Below are positions 8,956-18,739 of a DNA stretch of 64,000 bases, piece after piece; the first letter of the stretch is position 1; every line of letters starts with the position of its first letter. The notes beneath the pieces were generated by a model. The model was not told the origin of the DNA. It was given only the letters and a program-made list of their open reading frames with translations, and did no database searches. The DNA is from Salinimonas lutimaris (GTDB taxonomy: Bacteria; Pseudomonadota; Gammaproteobacteria; Enterobacterales; Alteromonadaceae). The stretch lies in the NCBI RefSeq assembly GCF_005222225.1, contig NZ_CP036536.1, forward strand, positions 1,016,001 to 1,080,000, read 5' to 3'. The position numbers were made by a program, and so were the translations under genes.

Positions 8956-8971
8956 GTGGGTGTCTTGTTAT
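8956..8971 (+). repeat. Dispersed repeat copy (GTGGGTGTCTTGTTAT)
   Basis: An intact core copy in the acnD-prpF gap, 21 bp to the right of the hairpin. Together with it, three cores lie within 75 bp. Confidence 0.8.
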
Positions 8972-8990
8972 TGGGATTCATATGTCGAGG

Positions 8991-11585
8991 CTACTGGGCC
9001 GCCTCGGCTTCCAGAAAGTCCTGGGCAAAGCGCTGCAATACACCACCTGCACTATAGATAGACACTTCCTCAAATGTATCGAGTCGACAGGTGACCGGCA
9101 CGTGCTCTTGTTTCCCGTCTTTTCTGCATACTTTTAACACAAGTTCAGCGCCGGGCGAGGGCGTGCCTTCCACATCGTAGGTTTCAGTGCCATCGAGCTT
9201 CAGGGTGATTCGGGTCGTACCGGGTTTGAATTCCAATGGTAAGACACCCATCCCAATAAGATTGGTCCGGTGTATCCGCTCAAACCCTTCTGCCACAATA
9301 ACCTCAACACCAGCCAGTCTGACGCCCTTGGCCGCCCAGTCACGGGAGGAGCCCTGTCCGTAGTCCGCGCCAGCCACAATAATCAGTGGTTGTTTGCGCT
9401 TCATATAGGTTTCAATCGCATCCCACATACGCATTACTTTACCTTCCGGCTCCAGGCGTGCCAGTGAGCCTTGCTTAACTTCCCCGTCTTCTTTGACCAT
9501 TTCATTGAAAATCTTAGGGTTTGCTAAAGTGGCTCGCTGAGCGGTGAGGTGATCCCCCCGGTGGGTGGCATACGAGTTGTAATCCTCTTCCGGTACGCCC
9601 ATGCTACTCAGGTATTCACCTGCGGCGCTGGTGGCCATAATTGCGTTAGACGGAGACAGATGATCGGTGGTGATATTGTCAGGCAGAATGGCCAGCGGTC
9701 GCATTCCCTGCATAGTGCGTTCGGCCGCCAGAGCGCCTTCCCAGTAGGGAGGACGGCGAATATACGTGCTCATATCACGCCAGTCATACAGCGGATTAAT
9801 ATGCTCTCCGTAGTCCACTGACAAGTCGAACATAGGTTCATAAACTTTGGTGAAATGTTCTGGTTTGACAAAGTTGGCGACAATTTCATCAATTTCCTCA
9901 TCGCTGGGCCATAAATCTTTCAGCGTCACAGGCTGGCCGTCGCTGTCATAACCCAGCGTGTCTTTTTCTATATCAAACCGGATTGTACCGGCGATAGCAT
10001 AGGCTACGACCAGAGCCGGTGAGGCTAAAAATGCCTGCTTAGCAAAAGGATGAATACGTCCGTCAAAGTTGCGGTTGCCAGACAATACCGCTACCGAATA
10101 AAGGTCGCGCTCTTCCAGTTCTTTTTGGATAGCCGGGTCCAGCGCGCCGCTCATTCCGTTACAGGTTGTACAGGCAAATGCGACTATTCCGAAGCCCAGC
10201 TTTTCCAGTTCGGGTAGCAGGTTGGCCTCTTCCAGATACAGTTTCACGGCCTTCGAGCCTGGTGCCAGTGAGGTCTTTACCCATGGCTTTCTGACCAAGC
10301 CCAGTTCATTGGCTTTTTTGGCAAGTAAAGCGGCAGAAATCACATTGCGTGGATTACTGGTATTTGTGCAACTGGTAATGGCCGCAATAATGATAGCGCC
10401 ATCCGGCATCTGGTCGTCATTATGTGATGTGTTACCCAGTAGCCCGTGCTGCGCAAGTTGATTGGTGGGTAAGCGGGCGTGCGGATTGGATGGTCCGGCC
10501 ATGGTCCGCTCTACGCTGCTCAAATCAAACTCGAGCACACGCTCATACTGCACATTGTTTAGTGAATCAGCCCACAGGCCGGTATGTCTGGCGTAGTTTT
10601 CCACCAGTTCCACCTGCTTGGCATCCCGGCCTGTCAGTTTAAGATAGTCGATGGTCTGCTCATCGATATAAAACATGGCGGCCGTAGCCCCGTACTCGGG
10701 AGTCATATTAGAGATGGTGGCACGATCGCCCAATGTAAGGTGCGATGCTCCTTCACCAAAAAATTCCAGGTAGGCAGAAACAACCCGCTCTTTTCTTAAA
10801 AACTCGGTCAGACACAGCACGATATCGGTTGCCGTAACACCGGCAGCCGGTTTGCCAGTTAATCTGACACCCACAATGTCAGGCAGGCGCATGTAAGAGG
10901 CTCTGCCCAGCATAACGCTCTCAGCTTCAAGACCACCCACGCCAACCGCGATTACCCCCAGGGCATCAACGTGTGGCGTATGACTGTCGGTACCGACTAG
11001 CGTATCTGGAAAAGCAATACCGTCTTTGGCATGGACAACCGGCGACATACGTTCCAGGTTTATCTGATGCATGATGCCGTTACCCGGGCCGATGACATCT
11101 ACATTTTTAAACGCGGTCTTGGTCCAGTTAATGAAATGAAATCGATCATCGTTGCGACGATCTTCAATGACGCGATTTTTTTCAAAAGCATCAGGCTCAA
11201 AGCCGGCGTGTTCCACTGCCAGAGAATGATCTACTATAAGCTGTGTGGGAACCACCGGATTGACCTTCGACGGATCGCCTCCTTTCGCCGCGATGGCATC
11301 GCGCAGGCCAGCCAGATCTACCAGCGCGGTTTGCCCCAGAATGTCGTGACAAACCACACGGGCAGGAAACCACGGAAAGTCATGCTCGCGCTTACGATAC
11401 ACAATCTGCTCGAGTGACTGGGTCAGTATTTCAGCAGGACATTTTCGCACGAGATTCTCAGCCAGAACCCGAGAGGTATAGGGCAGAGTGTCATAGCTGT
11501 CAGGGGCAATCGCCTCAATAGCTGCACGGGCATCATAAAACGCCAGCTCACTACCGGGCAGCATTTTTTTGTAATCGTTATTCAT
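8991..11585 (-). CDS. acnD: Fe/S-dependent 2-methylisocitrate dehydratase AcnD
   Basis: An aconitase-superfamily enzyme of 864 residues, the usual AcnD length. The three cluster cysteines are seen as Cys406 in ITSCTNTSNP and Cys472/Cys475 in ACTTCNGMSG; the CTTCNG form distinguishes AcnD from AcnA (usually CQTCIG-like). Other landmarks are VGTDSHTPHVDALG and, in the C-terminal swivel domain, GADYGQGSSRDWAAKG and HRTNLIGMGVLPLEF. It dehydrates 2-methylcitrate to a 2-methylaconitate isomer, which PrpF then isomerises. It sits 29 bp after prpC and before prpF, which supports AcnD over a housekeeping aconitase. Confidence 0.95.
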   Translation of the reverse strand: MNNDYKKMLPGSELAFYDARAAIEAIAPDSYDTLPYTSRVLAENLVRKCPAEILTQSLEQIVYRKREHDFPWFPARVVCHDILGQTALVDLAGLRDAIAAKGGDPSKVNPVVPTQLIVDHSLAVEHAGFEPDAFEKNRVIEDRRNDDRFHFINWTKTAFKNVDVIGPGNGIMHQINLERMSPVVHAKDGIAFPDTLVGTDSHTPHVDALGVIAVGVGGLEAESVMLGRASYMRLPDIVGVRLTGKPAAGVTATDIVLCLTEFLRKERVVSAYLEFFGEGASHLTLGDRATISNMTPEYGATAAMFYIDEQTIDYLKLTGRDAKQVELVENYARHTGLWADSLNNVQYERVLEFDLSSVERTMAGPSNPHARLPTNQLAQHGLLGNTSHNDDQMPDGAIIIAAITSCTNTSNPRNVISAALLAKKANELGLVRKPWVKTSLAPGSKAVKLYLEEANLLPELEKLGFGIVAFACTTCNGMSGALDPAIQKELEERDLYSVAVLSGNRNFDGRIHPFAKQAFLASPALVVAYAIAGTIRFDIEKDTLGYDSDGQPVTLKDLWPSDEEIDEIVANFVKPEHFTKVYEPMFDLSVDYGEHINPLYDWRDMSTYIRRPPYWEGALAAERTMQGMRPLAILPDNITTDHLSPSNAIMATSAAGEYLSSMGVPEEDYNSYATHRGDHLTAQRATLANPKIFNEMVKEDGEVKQGSLARLEPEGKVMRMWDAIETYMKRKQPLIIVAGADYGQGSSRDWAAKGVRLAGVEVIVAEGFERIHRTNLIGMGVLPLEFKPGTTRITLKLDGTETYDVEGTPSPGAELVLKVCRKDGKQEHVPVTCRLDTFEEVSIYSAGGVLQRFAQDFLEAEAAQ

Positions 11586-11614
11586 AGCACCTCCACTGTT
11601 ATGCCTGTACCGGC

Positions 11615-12736
11615 CTATCTCTGGTCAATCGGTGGAACGGCCCGCAGAGCCTCACCAGTATATTCTGCCGACGGACGAATAATTCTGTTGTCAGCACGCT
11701 GTTCCATCACGTGAGCTGCCCAGCCGGTCAGACGAGACATAACAAAAATCGGAGTAAACAATTTGGTGGGGATGCCCATAAAATTGTACGCTGAGGCATG
11801 GAAAAAATCGGCGTTACAAAATAGCTTTTTCTCGCGCCACATAACCTCTTCACAACGCTCGGACACCGAATAGAGCACGGAATCTCCCACGTCCTGAGCG
11901 AGCTTTTTCGACCATTGCTTGATAATTTCATTGCGCGGATCGCTGGTGGAGTAAATGGCATGGCCGAAGCCCATGATTTTTTCCTTACGCTCAAGCTTAC
12001 CGAGCATTTCCTGTTCTGCATGGTCGGCAGAGGTAAATCCTTCAATCATCTCCATTGCCGCTTCATTTGCTCCACCGTGAAGCGGGCCGCGTAAGGAGCC
12101 GATAGCGCCCGTGATGCACGAATGCATGTCAGACAGGGTGGAGGCACACACACGCGCCGTAAATGTAGAAGCATTAAACTCGTGTTCAGCGTACAAAATT
12201 AACGAAACATGCATGACTTTTTCATGCAGTTCTTTTGGCTGCTCATCATGCAACATATGTAGGAAGTGGCCACCGATAGAATCGTCGTGGGTTTCTGTTT
12301 CTATCCGCACACCATCATGACTGAATCGATACCAGTAACAGATGATACTGGCAAAGCAGGCCAGCATGCGCTCAGTAACCTGCTGCTGCTCATCAAAGGA
12401 AGACTCGCCTTCCAGATTTCCCAGCATCGAGCACCCCGTTCGGAGCACGTCCATTGGATGAGCGTCTTTAGGGATTCGCTCGAGCACCTCTTTTAGCGCG
12501 TCTGGTAAAGCCCGCATTGACTTTAGCTTGTTCTTATATTCGGATAGTTCATCGCGGTTGGGTAGCTTGCCCTGTAAAATCAGGTATGCGACTTCTTCAA
12601 ACTGGCACTGTTCCGCCAGGTCTTTGACATCGTACCCTCGATAGGTCAGCCCGGAGCCAGACTGTCCAACGGTTGATAATGCTGTTTTTCCTGCTACCTG
12701 TCCACGCAAACCTGCGCCGCTAAGTGCTTTTGCCAT
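11615..12736 (-). CDS. prpC: 2-methylcitrate synthase PrpC
   Basis: A citrate-synthase-fold protein of 373 residues from the ATG at 12736, which follows a GGGAGAA ribosome site. An upstream in-frame start would add 41 residues of low-complexity Asn/Lys sequence overlapping prpB, which I reject. The N-terminus MAKALSGAGLRGQVAG and LTYRGYDVKDLAEQ are typical of PrpC; catalytic residues fall in PLHGGANEAAME and GFGHAIYSTSDPRNE, with the last Asp in the C-terminal part. It condenses propionyl-CoA with oxaloacetate. It is the second enzyme gene of the operon, 49 bp after prpB. Confidence 0.95.
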   Translation of the reverse strand: MAKALSGAGLRGQVAGKTALSTVGQSGSGLTYRGYDVKDLAEQCQFEEVAYLILQGKLPNRDELSEYKNKLKSMRALPDALKEVLERIPKDAHPMDVLRTGCSMLGNLEGESSFDEQQQVTERMLACFASIICYWYRFSHDGVRIETETHDDSIGGHFLHMLHDEQPKELHEKVMHVSLILYAEHEFNASTFTARVCASTLSDMHSCITGAIGSLRGPLHGGANEAAMEMIEGFTSADHAEQEMLGKLERKEKIMGFGHAIYSTSDPRNEIIKQWSKKLAQDVGDSVLYSVSERCEEVMWREKKLFCNADFFHASAYNFMGIPTKLFTPIFVMSRLTGWAAHVMEQRADNRIIRPSAEYTGEALRAVPPIDQR

Positions 12737-12785
12737 GAGGTTCTCCCGTTTAAAATGTAGAATACAAAGGTTAATATTATTTTGG

Positions 12786-13676
12786 TTATTGTTTGTTTTT
12801 GGCCTGGGCGAATAGCTCATCAAGCTTCTTTTCATAGTCGTGATAACCCAGATAATCATAAAGCTCCATGCGGGTTTGCATGTTATCGACTACCGCTTTC
12901 TGATCGCCATTTTCCAGAATGCTCTGATATACCAGTTCAGCCGCCTTACTCATGGCCCTGAAAGCACTGAGTGGATAGAGCACCATCGCGACTCCCCAGT
13001 CCGCCAGTTGAGCTTTGTTCCATAATTCAGTCTTGCCAAATTCGGTAATATTAGCCAGTACCGGTACATTTAAAGCATCGCAGAATGCTTTATAGTGCGA
13101 TTCAGTCTGAATTGCTTCAGCAAAAATGCCATCCGCGCCAGCTTCTACATAGGCTTGCGCCCGGGCAATAGCAGCTTCAAGGCCTTCCTGAGCAAATGCA
13201 TCCGTTCGCGCCATGATAAAAAAGTCGGGATCGTTGCGGGCATCCACAGCTGATTTAATTCTGTCGACCATCTCTGCTGTCGACACGATTTCTTTATTGG
13301 GCCGGTGACCACAGCGCTTCTGGGCTACCTGGTCTTCCATATGAACAGCTGCTGCTCCGGCTTTTTCCATATCTTTTACTGTTTTAGCGATATTAAATGC
13401 GCCGCCCCAGCCAGTATCAATATCCACCAGTAATGGCAGGTCGCAGGCACTGGTGATACGCTGAACATCAGTCAGCACATCGTTTAACGATGTCATCCCA
13501 AGGTCGGGTAAACCATAAGATGCGTTGGCCACACCGCCGCCGGATAAATAAATGGCCTGATGACCAATCTGCTGAGCCATCATGGCTGAATAGGCGTTGA
13601 TAGTGCCGACAATCTGAAGTGGCTGACTGGCTTTGAGTGCCATTCTGAATTTTTTGCCAGGGCTTAACGAGTGCAT
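12786..13676 (-). CDS. prpB: 2-methylisocitrate lyase PrpB
   Basis: A member of the isocitrate lyase/PEP mutase family with 296 residues. The catalytic loop motif KRCGH is at 120-124 and the metal-binding DID at 85-87; [21 protein letters not shown] near the N-terminus is typical of PrpB. It splits 2-methylisocitrate into pyruvate and succinate, the last step of the cycle. It is the first enzyme gene after the regulator, 24 bp downstream, and reads leftward with prpC, acnD and prpF. All four enzyme activities of the AcnD-type cycle after propionyl-CoA formation are therefore present; no propionyl-CoA synthetase (prpE) is in the window. Confidence 0.95.
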   Translation of the reverse strand: MHSLSPGKKFRMALKASQPLQIVGTINAYSAMMAQQIGHQAIYLSGGGVANASYGLPDLGMTSLNDVLTDVQRITSACDLPLLVDIDTGWGGAFNIAKTVKDMEKAGAAAVHMEDQVAQKRCGHRPNKEIVSTAEMVDRIKSAVDARNDPDFFIMARTDAFAQEGLEAAIARAQAYVEAGADGIFAEAIQTESHYKAFCDALNVPVLANITEFGKTELWNKAQLADWGVAMVLYPLSAFRAMSKAAELVYQSILENGDQKAVVDNMQTRMELYDYLGYHDYEKKLDELFAQAKNKQ

Positions 13677-13700
13677 AAGATACCTTTCATCAATATAGGG

Positions 13701-14375
13701 TTAATTAGTTAGCTTTCGCTCAATATTGTTTTTCGAATAAAGGATGTGCCTGCGCATGAGCATTTCGGCCAGTTCGCCATCACGATTAGCAATCGCTTTT
13801 ACAATATGCCGGTGTTCATCAAAAGCCGTTGTGACTCGCGGGCCCGCCATCCCCAGTTGTACTCTGTACATTCTGACCAGATGATAGATCCCCTCTACCA
13901 ATACGCTGATCAGGTGACTGTTTTTGCTGCCCACGACAATCCGGTAGTGAAAGTCGACATCGCCGGCTTCCTGGTAATAAGACTCGCCCGGTTTGACCTT
14001 GTTATAGTGTGTATCCAGTAACTGTTCCATCGCCTTAATATCAGTGTCTTCCATGTTATATGCAGCCAGTCGTGCAGCCATACCCTCCAGCGCTTCTCTG
14101 ACCTGGTATAACTGAATAAGCCCCTGTTGACTCAAGGTCACTACGCGGGCGCCGACGTTGGCTTTTCGCTCTACCAGATGGCAGCTGGCTAACCGGTTGA
14201 TCGCTTCACGAATAACAGCCCGGCTGACTTCATATTTTGTCGACAGTTCTGTTTCGCTGAGTTTACTGCCAGCCAGGATCTCGCCCTCAACAATATCTGT
14301 GCGTAGTTTAAAAAACGTCTTATCAGCGCTGGTGACGGGGGCTTCTACCGGCAAAACCGAGATTTGTGATGACAA
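13701..14375 (-). CDS. GntR-family (FCD) regulator of the propionate operon
   Basis: A 224-residue regulator with an N-terminal GntR winged helix (KLRTDIVEGEILAGSKLSE, then SRAVIREAINRLASCHLVE) and a C-terminal FCD ligand domain of about residues 85-215, whose metal-binding histidines fall in DVDFHYRIVVGS, FDEHRHIVKAI and near the end. It is the first gene of the leftward cluster and lies 24 bp before prpB, so it probably controls the operon and itself. This differs from the sigma-54 PrpR of enterobacteria; GntR-type regulators occupy this position in Shewanella and relatives. Two copies of an ATTGTCGACAAT-like palindrome lie upstream. The inducer is inferred to be a pathway intermediate, not shown. 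Confidence 0.85.
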   Translation of the reverse strand: MSSQISVLPVEAPVTSADKTFFKLRTDIVEGEILAGSKLSETELSTKYEVSRAVIREAINRLASCHLVERKANVGARVVTLSQQGLIQLYQVREALEGMAARLAAYNMEDTDIKAMEQLLDTHYNKVKPGESYYQEAGDVDFHYRIVVGSKNSHLISVLVEGIYHLVRMYRVQLGMAGPRVTTAFDEHRHIVKAIANRDGELAEMLMRRHILYSKNNIERKLTN

Positions 14376-14398
14376 AGTTCGCTGTTTCCTAAAAATTT

Positions 14399-14410
14399 GT
14401 TGCCGACAAT
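14399..14410. promoter_or_regulatory. Second, imperfect GntR operator candidate
   Basis: GTTGCCGACAAT matches the perfect palindrome at 14451 in 10 of 12 positions. It is 24 bp upstream of the regulator's start codon. The two centres are 52 bp apart, about five helical turns, so both could be occupied on one face. Confidence 0.55.
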
Positions 14411-14450
14411 TTAGGCTTATTAGGCGGTTGAGTCAATCTTTAATCTTTGA

Positions 14451-14462
14451 ATTGTCGACAAT
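14451..14462. promoter_or_regulatory. Palindromic GntR operator candidate ATTGTCGACAAT
   Basis: A perfect 12-bp palindrome 76 bp upstream of the regulator gene. GntR/FCD proteins commonly bind short palindromes of the TTGTCGACAA kind. Assignment to the neighbouring regulator is inferred from position. Confidence 0.7.
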
Positions 14463-14544
14463 GTGTGAGCAGACATTGCTCCTCTACAGCTAACAAGTCG
14501 ACCTTGAATGAGCGGGCAGTGATAAGCAAAACACAGAGAAATGG

Positions 14545-14795
14545 CATGGGTGTCTTGCTATTGTTTTATCATTGTGCGGCGGGCAGACAGTCAAAATGAG
14601 AAAAGAACTAACCTTCATATCATGGTATGACGTCAGGTAGATAAGTGACATGGGTGTCTTACTACTGACTAATCAAAAAACGGTTTGGCAAAAAGTGATG
14701 AGGTGACGGTTTTGTTATGTCGGGCCTATACAGGTTAACTCAGAAACAAGCAGCGTGGGTGTCTTGCTAATAAATAACATGGGTGTCTTTGCAAA
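14545..14795 (+). repeat. Cluster of four dispersed-repeat copies
   Basis: Cores lie at 14545-14561, 14649-14665, 14754-14769 and 14779-14795, all on the plus strand. The first three are spaced 104 and 105 bp apart, but the DNA between them shows no similarity that I can see. The stretch from 14463 to 14826 otherwise holds no gene; it separates the prp operator from a convergent-side gene end. Confidence 0.8.
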
Positions 14796-14826
14796 CAGGC
14801 CGGGATCAGCCGGCCTGGAAGGAGCG

Positions 14827-15495
14827 TTATTCAGCGTGGCTTAATCTGGTTAGCGTATCTGCCTCTACTTCAAAATCTTCGGTAAGATCGTCATCAAAGG
14901 TAGTGGTAATAGACACACGATCCCCTTGACTGAGCTGATAATAGCCTTCCTTATCCAGAGGGTTATTGTCCAGGTCATCTGTTTCTACCGTAATGCTGTT
15001 TTTTCCGGTAGAAAACTGGAAGGCATCTTCTGAAATCGCGGTGATGGTTCCGGTCAGTGTCATTGCGCCGGTTTCTCGATCGACAGCGTTACCAGTGATC
15101 GCGTCAGCCTGTTGCGGAGATACGTCCGGGCTGACAAATGCTGTTCCCAGTGACTGCACATACAAGCCGGTAGCGGAAAGCCGATGACTTGTCATAAACT
15201 CATCACTCATCTGCGCAGTAACGGTCACCTTGCTATCTTTCATCTGCGCAAAGGCCGGCTGGTCTAACTGCAACAGGCTGGTATCGACTGTCATACTACC
15301 ATCGCCGGTATCAACAGTGATAAAATGTGAATCTACCTGCGTGACATCCCCCTGAATGGTGATCCAGGTTGCATCAGTAGCCATCGTACTGGCTGATGTT
15401 GCGGTTGTCTCAGCAAGCGCGGCTGCTGACAACAAAACAGAGCCCATCAGGCTGGCACCTACAAGCTTAACTGGTTGAAAACGTAGCTTTGTCAT
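14827..15495 (-). CDS. Secreted protein of unknown function with two similar beta-rich halves
   Basis: A 222-residue protein with a signal peptide (basic start, hydrophobic segment, cleavage likely after SAAALA at about residue 28). The mature part has two comparable stretches: WITIQGDVTQVDSHFITVDTG (about 44-64) and MTLTGTITAISEDAFQFSTG (about 145-164), each followed by an acidic segment and a V/T-rich strand (KVTVTAQM; RVSITTTFDDDL). This looks like a duplicated small beta-barrel, reminiscent of periplasmic OB-fold proteins, but I do not recognise the family. It stands alone: the prp operator region lies downstream and an MFS gene upstream, 160 bp away. Confidence 0.65.
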   Translation of the reverse strand: MTKLRFQPVKLVGASLMGSVLLSAAALAETTATSASTMATDATWITIQGDVTQVDSHFITVDTGDGSMTVDTSLLQLDQPAFAQMKDSKVTVTAQMSDEFMTSHRLSATGLYVQSLGTAFVSPDVSPQQADAITGNAVDRETGAMTLTGTITAISEDAFQFSTGKNSITVETDDLDNNPLDKEGYYQLSQGDRVSITTTFDDDLTEDFEVEADTLTRLSHAE

Positions 15496-15654
15496 ACTTT
15501 ACACCTCACTATATGTGAATGATCCATTTTATTCGCATAAAGCAGATTGCAAACAGTGTGCCTGCTATATTTTTCAACAAGTTAGCGTGTTTTAAGATGC
15601 CCGTGGCTGTAAAAGTTGGCTACCCGTTTTGTAAAGCCTGCCGGCGCCACCCCC

Positions 15655-17076
15655 TTACTTCTGCGCAGATGACATGCGTATTTTTCGTTTATTGAGAATG
15701 GCTTCACCTGCACTTTGCTTCAAAGATAAGCTATCAATAATCGACAGCATGGTGATAGCGGCCATCATCCACATGGTCAACTGAAAATCGGCAATGTTTG
15801 GGTCGGTATTGCTACCTTCCAGAAAAATGGTTGCCAGCGCGAGGGCGAGTGCGCCGATGGTAATTCCCAATCCCCGGTTCATTTGCATTAACACTGCGCT
15901 GAGCGTGTTGGCATCACGCATCTTATACTGAGGAATGTCGGCAAAGCCCAGCGTATTTAATACCGTCAGGTGCATTGAGCGCGCCATACCACTGAAAAAC
16001 AGAATCAGGCCCAGCACCAGGCCAGATGTACTCTTATCGCAGAAGGCCAGTGCGACAAAGCCGGCGGCAATGAGTATGGTGTTGCAAACCAGCACATTTT
16101 TAAATCCAAACTGATTCATGATCCAGGTAGTCGCCGGCTTGATTAGCAGGTTTCCGGCAAATAGCCATAAAAGTACTGTTCCGGCTTCCACCGCACTGTA
16201 GCCCATACCAAGCTGGAGCATAAGCGGAATTAAAAATGGCGTGGCAGAGAGCGAAATCCGGATTATTGATCCGCCCAGCATGGTTGTTCTGAATGTTTTA
16301 AACCGCAGCGCGTCAAGAGAGAATAAGGGAGCCGGCGCGCTGAGCATATGCCTGACCGTAATTATGAGCACCAGCAAGCCCGCAATAACCAGTACCGAGG
16401 GAAGGGTAATATCATCCGGTCGGCTACTAAAAGACTCCAGGCCAGCCATAAATAATCCGAATCCGGTCCCGCTTAACAAAAAGCCTTTCACGTCAAATTG
16501 CTGGTGTTCACCTTTTTGACTGTCCAGCAGCCAGAATGTAAAACCAAGTGCGACTAAGCCCAGCGGCACGTTCATATAAAATATCCATGACCAGTGCCAG
16601 TTCTCAGCAATCCAGCCTCCCAGCACCGGCCCAATCAATGGCGCAGACAACGCCGGCCAGGTCAGAATAGCCATGGATTTGACGATTTCTTCTTTGGGTA
16701 AGTTCCTCAGCACAACCAAACGGCCGACCGGAACCATCATTGCACCGCCGAGCCCCTGTAAAACTCTGGCTGCAGTAAATTCATTTAAGGTGGTACTGGC
16801 ACCGCAAAGCACAGAAGCAAGAATAAATACAATAATAGCTAAGGCAAAAATGCGCCGGGCGCCAAAGCGGTCGGCAGCCCAGCCACTGATAGGTATAAAA
16901 ATAGTTACCGCTACAAGATAGGCGCTGACGCCCACAGATAAATGCGCTGCAGGTACAGCAAAGTCCTGCGCCATCGCTGGTAACGCAGTCGTAATGATGG
17001 TGGAGTCTAAAATCTCCATAAACAAAGCAGCCGCAACCAGCAGTGCGGTTGCTGTTTTATGAGCAATTCTGGGCAT
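15655..17076 (-). CDS. MFS transporter, DHA2 (EmrB-like) drug exporter family
   Basis: A 473-residue polytopic membrane protein with many hydrophobic helices across its length. The N-terminal segment MEILDSTIITTALPAMAQDF carries the DHA2 motif D1 (LDxTIVNVALP-like), and GWAADRFGARRIFALA is the loop 2-3 motif A of the major facilitator superfamily; RVLQGLGGAMMVPVGR is motif B and APLIGPVLGGWI matches the motif C region of antiporters. The family exports drugs or other small compounds with proton exchange. No periplasmic adaptor (EmrA) or regulator gene is adjacent, so the substrate stays open. Confidence 0.87.
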   Translation of the reverse strand: MPRIAHKTATALLVAAALFMEILDSTIITTALPAMAQDFAVPAAHLSVGVSAYLVAVTIFIPISGWAADRFGARRIFALAIIVFILASVLCGASTTLNEFTAARVLQGLGGAMMVPVGRLVVLRNLPKEEIVKSMAILTWPALSAPLIGPVLGGWIAENWHWSWIFYMNVPLGLVALGFTFWLLDSQKGEHQQFDVKGFLLSGTGFGLFMAGLESFSSRPDDITLPSVLVIAGLLVLIITVRHMLSAPAPLFSLDALRFKTFRTTMLGGSIIRISLSATPFLIPLMLQLGMGYSAVEAGTVLLWLFAGNLLIKPATTWIMNQFGFKNVLVCNTILIAAGFVALAFCDKSTSGLVLGLILFFSGMARSMHLTVLNTLGFADIPQYKMRDANTLSAVLMQMNRGLGITIGALALALATIFLEGSNTDPNIADFQLTMWMMAAITMLSIIDSLSLKQSAGEAILNKRKIRMSSAQK

Positions 17077-17112
17077 GTATCAGTAACAACTTTTAAGAAG
17101 GGGAGATAACCA

Positions 17113-17147
17113 GGCCATCTGCTGGCCTGATTTATAGGCAGATGGCC
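17113..17147. repeat. 10-bp perfect inverted repeat downstream of dolP
   Basis: GGCCATCTGC (17113-17122) pairs perfectly with 17138-17147 across a 15-nt loop. It lies in the gap between dolP and the MFS gene. There is no good T-run, so it may be a processing or Rho-type end signal rather than an intrinsic terminator. Confidence 0.55.
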
Positions 17148-17184
17148 ATAGGCTAGATCAGTTTTTGAGCGGCATGGCTATTTA

Positions 17185-17766
17185 TCAGATAATCTCAAAG
17201 GCTCTGACTACACGCTTAACACCGTCAATATTTCGGGCAATATCCACCGCGTAAGTTGCTTCCTGATTGTTCAGCCGGCCCATGAGGAATACTTCTGAAT
17301 TCTGCACTACCACCCGCACCTGTAACGCCGGGACATCCTCATTGGCCAGCAGCTTAGCGCGTACTTTGTTGGCCAGCCAGATATCGTAGGCCTGACCTGA
17401 AGCACCAATTGGCTGGGCTACCCGAATCTGATTATGAATCTTGCGCACATAACCAACCTGTCTGACCTGCTCCTCAGCCTGGCTTATCAGTTGCTGATCA
17501 GGCGCCTGACCGGTTAGCAGGGCTACACCGTTATAGATATCAATTTCAATATTTGCATCGTCTTTCAGGCGTTCATTTTCAGCCCATCTGAAAGACACTT
17601 TTCCTTCTGCATTCTGGTCGTCTAGCTGCGTACCAACGGTCCGTCTGTCATTCGCCACTTTAGCCGCGGCGGCACCGGCACCAACCACAAATACCGCGCA
17701 GCCCTGCAGGCTGCCGGCGGCCAGAACCAGTGCTAAAGAGCAGGCTGTAAACCATCGTTTTGACAT
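17185..17766 (-). CDS. dolP: DolP (YraP) outer-membrane lipoprotein with two BON domains
   Basis: A 193-residue lipoprotein. The signal peptide ends in a lipobox, SLQGC, with Cys23 as the lipidated residue. Two BON domains follow: the first with DDANIEIDIYNGVALLTGQA (about 70-90), the second with ANKVRAKLLANEDVPALQVRVV (about 130-152) and EVFLMGRLNNQEA. DolP is known to bind anionic phospholipids in the outer membrane and to help its integrity and division. Its place 3 bp after diaA, following yraN and lpoA, is the standard gammaproteobacterial order and confirms the call. Confidence 0.93.
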   Translation of the reverse strand: MSKRWFTACSLALVLAAGSLQGCAVFVVGAGAAAAKVANDRRTVGTQLDDQNAEGKVSFRWAENERLKDDANIEIDIYNGVALLTGQAPDQQLISQAEEQVRQVGYVRKIHNQIRVAQPIGASGQAYDIWLANKVRAKLLANEDVPALQVRVVVQNSEVFLMGRLNNQEATYAVDIARNIDGVKRVVRAFEII

Positions 17767-17769
17767 TGA

Positions 17770-18734
<965 letters not shown>

Positions 18735-18739
18735 ACGAT

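Noticed and set aside
9238..9253. Dispersed repeat core in acnD
   Set aside because: The match AGACACCCAT encodes MGVLP of the conserved aconitase motif NLIGMGVLPLEF, so it is explained by protein conservation.
8991..11585. Housekeeping aconitase AcnA
   Set aside because: The CTTCNG cluster motif, the length and the place between prpC and prpF fit AcnD.
12737..12859. 41-residue N-terminal extension of prpC
   Set aside because: The extra part is low-complexity, overlaps prpB and lies upstream of a good ribosome site for the ATG at 12736.
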